Origin: Nostoc calcicola FACHB-3891
Lineage (GTDB): Bacteria; Cyanobacteriota; Cyanobacteriia; Cyanobacteriales; Nostocaceae
DNA length: 64,000 nt
Reading direction: 5' to 3'
Assembly: GCF_014697355.1 (NCBI RefSeq)
Contig: NZ_JACJRQ010000017.1
Location: forward strand, 1 to 64,000
Within the stretch, counting starts at the first letter, position 1, and the number at the start of each line of letters is the position of its first letter. Below the pieces are notes generated by a model that was not told where the DNA came from, ran no database searches, and saw only the letters and a program-made list of their open reading frames with translations. Shown here piece after piece: positions 44,089 through 52,394 of this stretch. A program made the position numbers and the translations under genes.

Positions 44089-44164
44089 TGGCAGCCCCAC
44101 CAGGACTCGAACCTGGAATCTTCGCCTTCAAAGGGCGCTATGTTGCCAATTACACCACAGGGCT
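44089..44164 (-). tRNA. trnQ: tRNA-Gln(TTG), array, CCA encoded
   Basis: AGCCCTG/TGGGGCT, anticodon loop CTTTGAA, T-loop TTCGAGT, G73 (Gln identity) and CCA. Confidence 0.92.
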
Positions 44165-44167
44165 TTA

Positions 44168-44240
44168 TTGCCAGGGCAGGGTTTGAACCTGCAACCTCAT
44201 CGTTCAGAGCGATGCGACTTCCCAATTCGTCCACCCGGCA
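44168..44240 (-). tRNA. trnQ: tRNA-Gln(CTG), array
   Basis: TGCCGGG/CCTGGCA, anticodon loop CTCTGAA, T-loop TTCAAAC. A73 rather than the usual G73 for Gln. Confidence 0.85.
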
Positions 44241-44367
44241 AGGAAATGAAACAGGAGTCAGAATTCAGAATTCAGAATTGGTGAATACTCTACCCATGAA
44301 GGGTCGGCTTGGCTTTAAACCAAATTCATGCTGAATTCTGACTCCTGAGTTCTGAATTCTTGATAAA
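44241..44367. repeat. Repeat spacer inside the tRNA array
   Basis: GAATTCAGAATTC-type repeats on the left and their complement on the right; no tRNA is recognised between them. Confidence 0.6.
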
Positions 44368-44442
<75 letters not shown>

Positions 44443-44448
44443 ACGAAG

Positions 44449-44523
44449 CCCCCCAGGTCGGAATTGAACCGACGACCTCCTGTTCTTCAGACAGGCGCTA
44501 ACTACCAACTGAGCTACCGGGGG
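44449..44523 (-). tRNA. trnF: tRNA-Phe(GAA), array
   Basis: CCCCCGG/CTGGGGG, anticodon loop CTGAAGA, T-loop TTCAATT. The D-loop is enlarged and position 73 is G. Confidence 0.88.
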
Positions 44524-44529
44524 ATAAGG

Positions 44530-44597
44530 AGGAGAGATGGGTTTTACCCAGTGGACTGGTTTAATTCAACTCGAATCAGCCACTCCATCATCTCTCC
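44530..44597 (-). pseudogene. Degenerate Ser-like tRNA remnant, array
   Basis: GGAGAGATG/CATCTCTCC forms an acceptor-like stem with a TGGCTGA-like D segment, but the T-arm is reduced to GGGTAAAACCC without TTCRA, and no anticodon can be assigned. Confidence 0.6.
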
Positions 44598-44604
44598 CAT
44601 GTAA

Positions 44605-44679
44605 CGAGAGCGGAGGGATTTGAACCCTCATGTCTTCAGTTTCGTAGACTAAGATGTTATCCAGTTACACCACACTCTC
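44605..44679 (-). tRNA. trnR: tRNA-Arg(ACG), array
   Basis: GAGAGTG/CGCTCTC, anticodon loop CTACGAA, T-loop TTCAAAT, G73. Confidence 0.9.
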
Positions 44680-44683
44680 AAGG

Positions 44684-44773
44684 CGGAGAGGACAGGATTT
44701 GAACCTGCGACGGATATTAACTATCCGCTTCCTCTTAGCAGGAGGACGCTTTTAACCACTCAGCCACCTCTCC
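44684..44773 (-). tRNA. trnS: tRNA-Ser(GCT), array
   Basis: GGAGAGG/CCTCTCC, anticodon loop CTGCTAA, long variable arm (GCGGATA/TATCCGT), T-loop TTCAAAT, G73. Confidence 0.94.
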
Positions 44774-44777
44774 ACAG

Positions 44778-44860
44778 TGGGTCGAGCAGGATTTGAACCT
44801 GCGTGCAAAAAAGAACAGTTTTACAGACTGTCGCCTTCAACCAGACTCGGCCATCGACCC
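44778..44860 (-). tRNA. trnY: tRNA-Tyr(GTA), array
   Basis: GGGTCGA/TCGACCC, anticodon loop CTGTAAA, class II variable arm, T-loop TTCAAAT, A73. Confidence 0.92.
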
Positions 44861-44913
44861 ATAATGAATTTTAGATTTTGAATTTTGGATTAAATATTCA
44901 AAATTTAAAATGA

Positions 44914-44985
44914 TTCCCTCGACGAGAATTGAACTCGCATTTTTGCTTTGAAAGAGCAATGACTTAACCATTCGTCCACGAGGGC
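44914..44985 (-). tRNA. trnE: tRNA-Glu(TTC), array
   Basis: Anticodon loop CTTTCAA, T-stem GCGAG/CTCGT, T-loop TTCAATT. The first acceptor pair mismatches (G1/A72). Confidence 0.85.
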
Positions 44986-44997
44986 ATAATTGAGAGA

Positions 44998-45067
44998 ATT
45001 TTAGATTTTAAATTTTGGATTTTAGATTAAAAATTTAATCCAAAATCTAAAATCCAAAATCCAAAAT
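44998..45067. repeat. Inverted AT-rich repeat inside the tRNA array
   Basis: ATTTTAGATTTTAAATTTTGG is followed by its inverted counterpart; like 24898-24966. Confidence 0.7.
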
Positions 45068-45074
45068 TGTCTGA

Positions 45075-45146
45075 CGCAGGGACTAGGATTTGAACCTAGA
45101 ACATCGGATTTGGAGTCACGAGGTGTTACCGTTACACCATCCCTGC
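45075..45146 (-). tRNA. trnW: tRNA-Trp(CCA) with bulged anticodon stem, array
   Basis: GCAGGGA/TCCCTGC, loop CTCCAAA, T-loop TTCAAAT, G73. The anticodon stem 5' strand is TCGTGA against TCCGA, i.e. one extra T. Confidence 0.8.
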
Positions 45147-45149
45147 ATT

Positions 45150-45223
45150 TGGTAGCAGTGGCGGGACTTGCACCCGCATCGACCAGGTTATGAGCCAGGG
45201 GCTTTACGTTAAGCTACACTGCG
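45150..45223 (-). tRNA. tRNA-Met or tRNA-Ile2 (CAT), array, CCA encoded
   Basis: Anticodon loop CTCATAA; one T-T mismatch in the anticodon stem; T-loop TGCAAGT (position 55 is G); A73 and CCA. A CAT anticodon may be elongator Met or lysidine-modified Ile. Confidence 0.75.
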
Positions 45224-45231
45224 GCATCATA

Positions 45232-45330
45232 AGGCTGAGGTGAGATTTGTAGACGCTAAGCGGCTTCCCGAAGGGTACTCACGATGTCGGTTTTGCAGAC
45301 CAATGCCTTCAACCACTTGGCTACTCAGCC
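45232..45330 (-). tRNA. tRNA-Cys(GCA) with palindromic insert in T-loop, array
   Basis: All stems are perfect or nearly so: GGCTGAG/CTCAGCC, TTGGT-CTGCAAA-ACCGA, T-stem GTGAG/CTCAC, T73. The T-loop (45245-45277) is 33 nt and holds the repeat ACCCTTCGGGAAGCCGCTT..., replacing the TTC. Confidence 0.82.
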
Positions 45331-45336
45331 GTTTGG

Positions 45337-45410
45337 GAGTCCCGACGAGATTTGCACTCGCAGTCTTCAGTTTGAGAAACTGACGGCTTCAACTATTCGC
45401 CTACGGGACT
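45337..45410 (-). tRNA. trnE: tRNA-Glu(CTC), array
   Basis: AGTCCCG/CGGGACT, anticodon loop TTCTCAA, T-loop TGCAAAT (position 55 is G), C73. Confidence 0.82.
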
Positions 45411-45414
45411 TCAA

Positions 45415-45488
45415 CCAGGGTGACGGGACTTGAACCCGCAACATTTCCGCAGACAACGGAACGCTCTAGCCAATTGAGCTACACCCCG
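45415..45488 (-). tRNA. trnD: tRNA-Asp(GTC), array
   Basis: CGGGGTG/CACCCTG, anticodon loop TTGTCTG, T-loop TTCAAGT, G73. First gene after the promoter. Confidence 0.93.
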
Positions 45489-45500
45489 ATTTTTGGGAAT

Positions 45501-45532
45501 ATGTGCCTAAAATTTGAGGTTTTTAGGCACAT
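45501..45532 (-). promoter_or_regulatory. 12-bp leader hairpin just upstream of the tRNA array
   Basis: Perfect inverted repeat ATGTGCCTAAAA (45501-45512) / TTTTAGGCACAT (45521-45532) with an 8-nt loop, 12 nt before tRNA-Asp. On the minus transcript it could be an attenuator, a processing site or an operator. Confidence 0.7.
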
Positions 45533-45608
45533 GTTTTGTTGGTGAACTTGCCCATTTCTTATTCAGTTTTCAAGGTTCAGATAAATTACTTTTTACTGTT
45601 AGAAAATC

Positions 45609-45839
45609 TTAGGAAAGCAACGGAAATTCTAGGTAGTAAATCTGTTGGATATTCCTGATGTATTCAGTCGTTTGTAACAGTGCAAACTTTGAACTTTTTT
45701 CGTTTCTTGCCTCTACTTCCAATGGTTTGTAAGTAGAAGCCGCTTTGTTGATTGGGGACTTTGGTTTATTCCAACGTCTGCCTTTGAGTTGTATGTAGAA
45801 CATCACTTTGACCTTTGCGAAGCTTGTCTTTCGGTTCAC
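45609..45839 (-). other. tRNA-array leader region with a doubtful small reading frame
   Basis: Between the predicted start site (about 45840) and the first tRNA there are about 350 nt. A 76-codon frame (GTG start, MNRKTSFAKVKVM...) begins right at the predicted start site with no ribosome-binding site, so translation is doubtful; it contains a basic stretch, KGRRWNKPK. Confidence 0.3.
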
Positions 45840-45846
45840 TACATTT

Positions 45847-45876
45847 ATACTACATGATACTACAAGAGACTGTCAA
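45847..45876 (-). promoter_or_regulatory. Predicted sigma-70-type promoter of the tRNA array
   Basis: On the minus strand a -35 TTGACA (45871-45876) and a -10 TAGTAT (45847-45852) are 18 bp apart, with AT-rich sequence upstream. The TGTAGTAT of the -10 is directly repeated once, 10 bp upstream. Confidence 0.7.
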
Positions 45877-46035
45877 GGGATTTGAGAAAAATTTTTTAAA
45901 ATTGCCCATCAGAGCTTCTGTGCTTATGTTTTAACTGACTAAGCACTCTGAAAAGTAACACTACAACTGATGAGATGATTGGGTGAGGGGTTAAAAGCTT
46001 GATTACAGAGACAACTACATCAAGCGACAAAGAAT

Positions 46036-46151
46036 AGACCTCTTGCAAAAGTTCTTTTTGCAAGAGGTGGGAAAAGGGAAAAGGTTAAAGGGAAAATAAC
46101 AAACCTTTCCCCCTTTCCCCTTCCCCTTTTCCCGACTTTTGCAAGAAGTCT
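46036..46151. mobile_element. Short repeat element, AGACCTCTTGCAAAA family
   Basis: The ends AGACCTCTTGCAAAA and TTTTGCAAGAAGTCT are near-inverted. A nested hairpin of the same motif lies at the left end, and a CCCTTTCC tract inside. Confidence 0.6.
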
Positions 46152-46272
46152 AATAATTAAGTCTTCAGTACGTCACAAGTTTGCCAAAATCAGCAGTATT
46201 GTCTGGGCTTCTAAATTAATGGGTTCTTGTGTCTGATTACCGATGGGGCGATTCAGGCAATAAACATCTAAA

Positions 46273-46378
46273 TATAGCGGTTCCTGTATGGGTGAGGTAC
46301 AGAAAAAAATATATCCTCGCAGGGGCGCACAGCTGTGCGCCCCTACCCACATACCTCATTCAAATGAGAATCGCTATA
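46273..46378. mobile_element. MITE-like element with 24-nt central palindrome
   Basis: The ends TATAGCGGTT and AATCGCTATA are inverted. A perfect palindrome (46321-46344; half AGGGGCGCACAG) lies inside. A second copy is at 62634-62729. Confidence 0.6.
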
Positions 46379-46453
46379 AATTAAAAATTCCATCGGTACG
46401 TTTTGCTCGGTATGATATTTAATCTGCAAGCATTTACCCAATAGAAACGAGCT

Positions 46454-47539
46454 ATGACCCAGAACTACCGCATTACCCTACTCCCCGGCGATGGCATTGG
46501 CCCTGAAATTATGGCAGTGGCGGTAGATGTGCTGAAAGTTGTAGGGAAGCAATTTGATATTCAGTTTGAATTCCAAGAAGCCCTCATCGGCGGTGCTGCA
46601 ATTGACGCTACGGGGGAACCTCTGCCTTCTGCGACTTTAGATACTTGTCGTAATAGTGATGCTGTATTACTCGCTGCTATTGGTGGCTACAAGTGGGATT
46701 CTCTACCATCGAATTTACGCCCAGAAGCAGGTTTGTTAGGGCTACGTGCGGGTTTAGGATTATTTGCCAATTTACGCCCAGCGAAAATTTTGCCGCAGCT
46801 AATCGATGCTTCGACTTTGAAGCGGGAAGTTGTGGAAGGCGTGGATATTATGGTGGTGCGCGAACTCACTGGTGGAATTTATTTCGGGAAACCCAAGGGG
46901 ATTTTTGCTACCGAAACTGGTGAAAAACGCGGTGTAAATACGATGGTTTACAGTGAATCAGAAATCGATCGCATTGGAAGAGTGGCTTTTGAAGCAGCCC
47001 GCAAACGTGGCGGCAAACTTTGTTCGGTGGATAAGGCTAATGTCTTAGAAGTATCTCAGTTATGGCGCGATCGCATTACTCAACTTTCTTCAGAATATCC
47101 AGACATCGAACTGTCTCATCTTTATGTAGATAATGCTGCCATGCAGTTGGTACGCTCTCCCAAGCAGTTCGATACCATTGTCACAGGCAATTTGTTTGGT
47201 GATATTCTCTCTGATGCTGCTGCCATGCTCACTGGTAGTATTGGGATGTTGCCTTCCGCTAGTTTGGGCGCTGAGGGGCCTGGTGTATTTGAACCAGTTC
47301 ATGGTTCCGCCCCAGATATCGCAGGGCAGGATAAGGCAAATCCTTTAGCACAGGTTTTGAGTGCGGCCATGATGTTACGCTACGGTTTAAATCAGGCAAA
47401 AGCGGCAGACAGTATAGAAAAAGCCGTACTACAAGTTTTAGAACAAGGCGATCGCACAGGTGATATAATTTCAGCTGGAAAAAATCTCTTAGGTTGCCGT
47501 GCTATGGGCAATGCGCTGATTTTAGCTCTGGAAGCTTAA
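46454..47539 (+). CDS. leuB: 3-isopropylmalate dehydrogenase
   Basis: 361 residues, normal length. LLPGDGIGPEIMAVAVDVL at the N-terminus; the substrate Arg cluster LGLRAGLGLFANLRPAK; VRELTGGIYFG with the catalytic Tyr; VDNAAMQLV; and the metal Asp residues in GNLFGDILSDAAAML. It oxidises and decarboxylates 3-isopropylmalate in leucine synthesis, NAD+-dependent, in the cytoplasm. No other leu gene is adjacent. Confidence 0.97.
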   Translation: MTQNYRITLLPGDGIGPEIMAVAVDVLKVVGKQFDIQFEFQEALIGGAAIDATGEPLPSATLDTCRNSDAVLLAAIGGYKWDSLPSNLRPEAGLLGLRAGLGLFANLRPAKILPQLIDASTLKREVVEGVDIMVVRELTGGIYFGKPKGIFATETGEKRGVNTMVYSESEIDRIGRVAFEAARKRGGKLCSVDKANVLEVSQLWRDRITQLSSEYPDIELSHLYVDNAAMQLVRSPKQFDTIVTGNLFGDILSDAAAMLTGSIGMLPSASLGAEGPGVFEPVHGSAPDIAGQDKANPLAQVLSAAMMLRYGLNQAKAADSIEKAVLQVLEQGDRTGDIISAGKNLLGCRAMGNALILALEA

Positions 47540-47632
47540 TAATTCGATAATTCAACCAGGGCAATTTGGCAACCTTTACCATAAGTTTCGGGTAGACTAA
47601 AGAGAAATCTAGCAATCAAATAACAGTCGATA

Positions 47633-47893
47633 GTGTACGCATTACGACAAGGCCAAACTAATTTTACAGTTCCAAAGAACCAGCCCCCTTTGATTGACAC
47701 CGCCGTAATCAGAGCCGCTGGGCAGATCTACTATACTCACTGTGAAGTACATCCCGAAATAGCTGGGCAACCTTCCGGTGTAGCAATTAATCGCGTGACT
47801 CATCGAGGTAAGGTTATTTTTACTAACCAACCAGTTCTCTTACCTCAAGAATGTTTTGTGCCCTTGAGTCAAATTGAATCCCACATGTATTAG
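47633..47893 (+). CDS. Small conserved cyanobacterial protein, unknown function
   Basis: 86 residues from a GTG start (MYALRQGQTNF). Soluble, mixed alpha/beta, with AAGQIYYTHCEVHPEIAGQP and HRGKVIFTNQPVLLPQECF. It has one Cys in each half but no metal motif. It is followed by a long GTCATTG-type repeat. Not recognised further. Confidence 0.6.
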   Translation: MYALRQGQTNFTVPKNQPPLIDTAVIRAAGQIYYTHCEVHPEIAGQPSGVAINRVTHRGKVIFTNQPVLLPQECFVPLSQIESHMY

Positions 47894-48075
47894 TCATTGG
47901 TCATTAGTCATTGGTCATTGGTCATTGGTCATTGGTCATTAGTCATTAGTCAAAGAAGAAGGACAAATGACAAAGGGCAAAAGACAACGGACAAATGACA
48001 AACGTCATTAGCCCTCGACAAAGGGCAAATGACAAACGATAAATGACAAAGGACAAATGACAAAGGACAAATGAC
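47893..48075. repeat. GTCATTG / GACAAAT heptamer tandem repeats
   Basis: GTCATTGGTCATTAGTCATT-type repeats, then the opposite-strand type GACAAATGACAAAGG, fill the gap between two genes. Confidence 0.85.
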
Positions 48076-48078
48076 TAT

Positions 48079-48900
48079 ATGGACATTTTATTCGCCGTCC
48101 TGGCGAGTGCAATTGTCTTTGCTTTGGGTGCATCTGTTGGCAGTTTTATCAATGTTGTTGTTTATCGGCTACCTGCTGGGTTGTCAATTCTTTGGCCGCC
48201 TTCTCGTTGTCCGCGTTGCTTAAACCAGCTAAAAGCCTACGACAATGTACCAGTCTTCGGCTGGATTTCCTTAAGAGGGCGGTGTCGATATTGCAAAAGC
48301 AAAATTTCTCCCCGTTATCCTGTGGTAGAAGGGATAACGGGAATAATTTTTTTGCTGGTTTTTTTAGTATTCAAAGCTTCAACTTTCACAATAGGCTATT
48401 GGGCTTTTTGCAGTTGGTTATTGGCGTTATCGCTGATTGACCTGGATACAATGACCTTACCCAATGCACTTACTAAGTCGGGTTTGGTGGTGGGGATTTT
48501 ATTTCAAATGGTGGTTGGTTTTTTACCAGAGGCTAGTTCTGTAGCATTGGTAAATCACTTGATGATGGGGATAGTTGGTGCAGTGTTGGGCTTATGGCTA
48601 TTTGATGCGATCGCCATATTAGGTTCAATTGCGTTTGGCAAAGCTGCAATGGGTGCAGGTGACGCCAAGTTAGCAGCGATGATGGGAGCCTGGTTAGGAT
48701 GGAAATATTTGCTCTTAGCTAGCTTTATAGCCTGTGTGCTGGGAGCGTTAGTGGGTAGCGGTGTAATTGTGCGATCGCGCCACAAATTCGGACAAAAGAT
48801 GCCTTTCGGGCCTTTTCTGGCTTTAGGGTCTGTAATTACTTTATTTGTTGGTGAAATTATTTTATCTACCTACCTACGGTTATTTTTTCCAGCGTCATGA
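48079..48900 (+). CDS. pilD: Type 4 prepilin peptidase / N-methyltransferase
   Basis: 273 residues with about eight membrane segments. It has the cytoplasmic zinc-type loop CPRCLNQL...CRYCKSKISPRYPVVE (two CxxC, about 45-77) and both catalytic aspartates, in SLIDLDTMTLPN (about 120-131) and GAGDAKLAAMMGAWLG (about 194-209). It cleaves and methylates type IV prepilins and related pseudopilins at the plasma membrane. It starts just after the repeat block and is monocistronic. Confidence 0.95.
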   Translation: MDILFAVLASAIVFALGASVGSFINVVVYRLPAGLSILWPPSRCPRCLNQLKAYDNVPVFGWISLRGRCRYCKSKISPRYPVVEGITGIIFLLVFLVFKASTFTIGYWAFCSWLLALSLIDLDTMTLPNALTKSGLVVGILFQMVVGFLPEASSVALVNHLMMGIVGAVLGLWLFDAIAILGSIAFGKAAMGAGDAKLAAMMGAWLGWKYLLLASFIACVLGALVGSGVIVRSRHKFGQKMPFGPFLALGSVITLFVGEIILSTYLRLFFPAS

Positions 48901-49470
48901 ATTGGAATGGGGCATGGGCAGATAAGGGAGATGGGGTAAAGGGTAAAGGGTAAAGGGATAAATTTAACTTTTCCCCCTTACCCCTTTCCCTTTCCCCCTT
49001 CCTAATGCCCAATGCCCATTTTTATAATTCGTGACTGTAACTTGCATTACGCCATCTGCCCTTGACATTTTGATAATATTCAGCTTGTGACTTGTATTAC
49101 CCTCTTAACGACGATTAATCGTTGGCAAGCACAACTAATAAAACAGATACTGATTGCTTATGACCCAGCAAAAAAATAATTAATTTGGGTAGGAGAGGGT
49201 AAGCATCTTATTTGGAGGTTAGTCTTTGCATGGCTTTCTCACTAGATTCATATAAAAAGTCCTCTAAAAAAAGAGCAAGAGACTTGTATTGGCATGAGTA
49301 TTTTCGTTAAGCTGGCAACCAAAGATGAAAATTAAGGTCTCAATTGCTTAAAAGCTTAATTTGACAATTTAGTCATTGCTCATTGGTAAAAACGAATGGC
49401 TAATGACTAAGGACAACCCGATAGGGCTTCAGATGGTTTCGACCTCATACCCACTTAAAATAAGATAAAA
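48901..49470. other. Spacer upstream of accD
   Basis: GGGTAAA/CCCTTTCC-type repeats at 48930-49005, then plain sequence. No gene or known RNA is recognised. Confidence 0.5.
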
Positions 49471-50421
49471 ATGGCTAACAACGAAGAATCACGCGGTTTA
49501 AAGTCTTTATTTGATTGGTTTGCAAATCGACGTAAATCAGGATCTACCAGCCTCGAACGCCAAGAACGTGAAATTGCTGATGGTTTGTGGCACAAATGTT
49601 CTAATTGTGGTGTGTTGACATACACAAAAGACTTGAGAGCTAACCAGATGGTTTGTGTCGAATGTGGTCATCATAATCGTGTAGATAGCGATGAGCGTAT
49701 CCGTCAATTGGTAGACCACAATACCTGGAAACCTCTAGACGAGCATTTGCGTCCAACCGATCCGCTGCAATTCCGCGATCGCAAACTCTACAGCGATCGC
49801 CTACGGGAAACGCAGGAAAAAATTGGCTTAATAGACGCAGTTAAAACTGGTTTGGGTCAAATCAACAGTTTGCCTGTTGCCCTTGGAGTTATGGACTTCC
49901 GCTTCATGGGTGGTAGTATGGGTTCGGTTGTGGGAGAAAAACTCACCCGTATGATTGAGCAAGCCACTCAACGGCGGTATCCTGTAATTATCGTCTGCAC
50001 CTCCGGTGGCGCGAGAATGCAAGAAGGAATGCTTTCCCTGATGCAGATGGCGAAAATCTCCGCAGCCTTACAGCGCCATCAAGACGCCCGACTGTTGTAT
50101 ATTCCTGTTTTGACCAATCCTACAACAGGGGGCGTTACCGCTAGTTTTGCAATGTTGGGCGATATTATTTTGGCAGAACCCAAGGCAACCATTGGTTTTG
50201 CAGGTCGGCGAGTGATTGAGCAAACCCTACGGGAAAAACTACCCGATGATTTTCAAACAGCTGAAGATTTACTCCAGCATGGTTTTATCGATGATATTGT
50301 ACCGCGTACCCAATTAAAGAACACCTTAGCCCAGCTGATTGCTCTACACCAGCCTGTGCTAACACCGCCTCACATGGTGTTATGGGAAACCATGTCCTTA
50401 ACTTCTACTGCCGCAGAATAG
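49471..50421 (+). CDS. accD: Acetyl-CoA carboxylase carboxyltransferase subunit beta
   Basis: 316 residues. N-terminal four-Cys zinc finger, CSNCG...CVECG (about 42-66), then the crotonase-like carboxyltransferase domain with MGGSMGSVVGEK, CTSGGARMQEGMLSLMQMAK and NPTTGGVTASFAMLGDI. It pairs with AccA to carboxylate acetyl-CoA to malonyl-CoA, the committed step of fatty-acid synthesis. It is monocistronic here. Confidence 0.98.
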   Translation: MANNEESRGLKSLFDWFANRRKSGSTSLERQEREIADGLWHKCSNCGVLTYTKDLRANQMVCVECGHHNRVDSDERIRQLVDHNTWKPLDEHLRPTDPLQFRDRKLYSDRLRETQEKIGLIDAVKTGLGQINSLPVALGVMDFRFMGGSMGSVVGEKLTRMIEQATQRRYPVIIVCTSGGARMQEGMLSLMQMAKISAALQRHQDARLLYIPVLTNPTTGGVTASFAMLGDIILAEPKATIGFAGRRVIEQTLREKLPDDFQTAEDLLQHGFIDDIVPRTQLKNTLAQLIALHQPVLTPPHMVLWETMSLTSTAAE

Positions 50422-50762
50422 TTAAAAGTTAGGAGTTAGGAGTTAAAAGTTAGGAGTTAGGAGTTAGGAGTTTGGAGTTTGGAGTTAGGGGTTAGGAGTT
50501 AGGAGTTAGGGGTTAGGGGTTAGGAGTTAGGAGTTTGGAGTTTGGAGTTTGGAGTTTGGAGTTATTTTTTGTACCTTTGGAAGTACAAGTAAAGCTCTTT
50601 CATATTTTGATTCAGTAAAAGCCTGAATTTTTTAGTAATAACTCATAACTCCTCACTCATAACTCCTCACTCATAACTCTTAACTCCTAACTCCTAACTC
50701 TCTTAACTCCTCACTCATAACTCCTAACTCATAACTCCTCACTCATAACTCCTCACTCTCTC
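50421..50762. repeat. Dense heptamer repeats between convergent genes
   Basis: GGAGTTA/GGAGTTT heptamers (50425-50562) face CTCATAA/CTCCTAA heptamers (50636-50762) across about 70 bp of unique sequence. The two blocks are roughly inverted, so a long hairpin could form. Confidence 0.85.
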
Positions 50763-52181
50763 TTACTTTCCCGGTTCTTGGGTAAAAATCAGCGGAATCA
50801 AGGCTGTTAGTCGAAATACAGTAGAGAGGGCAAATAACGCCAATGACCCTCCAGATTGAGTAAATTGCAAGATGAAGCTGCCTATGGTTGTGCCCAAAGC
50901 ACCACTCGCCCCAGCAACGGCAGCTGCGATCGCAAAATAGATAGACTGATTTTTAATCGGCGCAATCCCTAATTGAATATTGTTATTACATAAGTCCATC
51001 GCCGCCCCTGTACCTCCAGTCAAGATGTGTAACAGTGGCAACCATAGCCAGATATCCAGGCGATTAACACCAATCCCCAGCCACAGCAATGGTGTGGCTG
51101 CAACCAGAATTCCACCAAAGATCAGAATGGGGCGATTGCCTATCTTGTCTGCTAATTTGCCCCACAGAATCAACATCAGCAAATTCGCCCCCGCCTGAAG
51201 GCTAGTGTAGATAGTCACGTAGCTAACATTCAAATCCAAGGTGTCCAGCATGTAGAGGTTAAAAAAAGGAGCGCTGAGGTTAAAAGCCAGCGTCCACAAG
51301 CCGAAATATGACAGAAATCTCAAAAAGTTAGAGTTTTTCCAAATACTAATAGTTAACTGGTCTGGTGGTGTATAAATTAATTGAGTTTCTTGGGAAGATT
51401 CGTTTTTTGTAGCATCTGATGGAGTCTCATTTGTTTGAGGTAACTTGCCAACATAAGTGTTTTGTGCCAGCGGATTCATATCAACTTGAAAATACTGACA
51501 CCCTAGCCCGACAATCCCAAAAATAATACTCAACAGCAGAATCACTCCATAGCCTTGTAAAACTCCCCCATACCAATGAGATACAGCTAAACCGGCTATT
51601 GGTACGCAAATCAAATTGGTGAGGCTAGCGGCACTATTGCGTATCCCAAAATACCTGCCTCGTAATCGTCGGGGAACTATCATTGCTAACCAACTTAGCC
51701 ATGATGCGCTTCCTAGTCCTGCTAAAAGACTGCTCAATAGAAGAATCAAAAGTGTTAATATCACTAACTGGTTCTTATTCAACAGTCCCCAGCTTGCGGT
51801 TGCAATTCCAATTACTAAAATCAGCCACAATAGACGAGCAATTCCGTGTGTCCGCAGTGCATATTGAAAGCGGCTGGTGCTGCGTTCAGACAAGTAAGCA
51901 CCCAAGGGCTGAATCAGATTCACCAACATGGGGATAGAGGACAACATCCCAAATACCACTGGACTAGCATCTAACTCCACCAATAAATTGCCAAGTAAAA
52001 TACCGCTAGTACCAATGGAATAAACCGCTGCTAAAACAGAATCTACTGTAGAGGCTTTTAAACTTCTGCGAATAGCATCCTTGGGAATGCGAAAAGTTGG
52101 AGAAACTGCTGTTTGCGGTGTAGTAATCTGGGCAATTTCCAGACTCAGAGGCGCAGATATTTCAACTGGAAGAAAATCCAT
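50763..52181 (-). CDS. Major facilitator superfamily transporter
   Basis: 472 residues, 12 predicted membrane helices, with a loop of about 65 residues in the middle (NTYVGKLPQTNETPSDATKN). The MFS loop 2-3 region is degenerate (GAYLSERSTSRFQYALR), while the second-half copy reads WGKLADKIGNRPILIFGG, a typical signature. An exporter role is likely, but the substrate is unknown. It is divergent from the sugar-binding protein gene. Confidence 0.85.
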   Translation of the reverse strand: MDFLPVEISAPLSLEIAQITTPQTAVSPTFRIPKDAIRRSLKASTVDSVLAAVYSIGTSGILLGNLLVELDASPVVFGMLSSIPMLVNLIQPLGAYLSERSTSRFQYALRTHGIARLLWLILVIGIATASWGLLNKNQLVILTLLILLLSSLLAGLGSASWLSWLAMIVPRRLRGRYFGIRNSAASLTNLICVPIAGLAVSHWYGGVLQGYGVILLLSIIFGIVGLGCQYFQVDMNPLAQNTYVGKLPQTNETPSDATKNESSQETQLIYTPPDQLTISIWKNSNFLRFLSYFGLWTLAFNLSAPFFNLYMLDTLDLNVSYVTIYTSLQAGANLLMLILWGKLADKIGNRPILIFGGILVAATPLLWLGIGVNRLDIWLWLPLLHILTGGTGAAMDLCNNNIQLGIAPIKNQSIYFAIAAAVAGASGALGTTIGSFILQFTQSGGSLALFALSTVFRLTALIPLIFTQEPGK

Positions 52182-52394
52182 AATCTATGTTTACGGATGA
52201 AGCATCCTGGCGTCAATCAAGTTGTCGAATCATTCAGTATGCTTTCATCAACCTTGTTAATAATTCTTCGTTATTTTAACTTGCATTTTTAAATAAAAAG
52301 TTCAAAAAGAAAAATATCACTCCTTAGTTACAGACGATATATAAATAAAGAGAGAGTTTGATATGAGATGAGCAATTCTTAAGAGGTAGAGCCA

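Noticed and set aside
45609..45839. Small gene in the tRNA-array leader
   Set aside because: Its start coincides with the predicted transcription start and has no ribosome-binding site; kept only as a doubtful frame.
47893..48075. CRISPR-like array
   Set aside because: Repeats are direct 7-bp units without spacers of constant length; they are heptamer tandem repeats. No cas genes are in the window.
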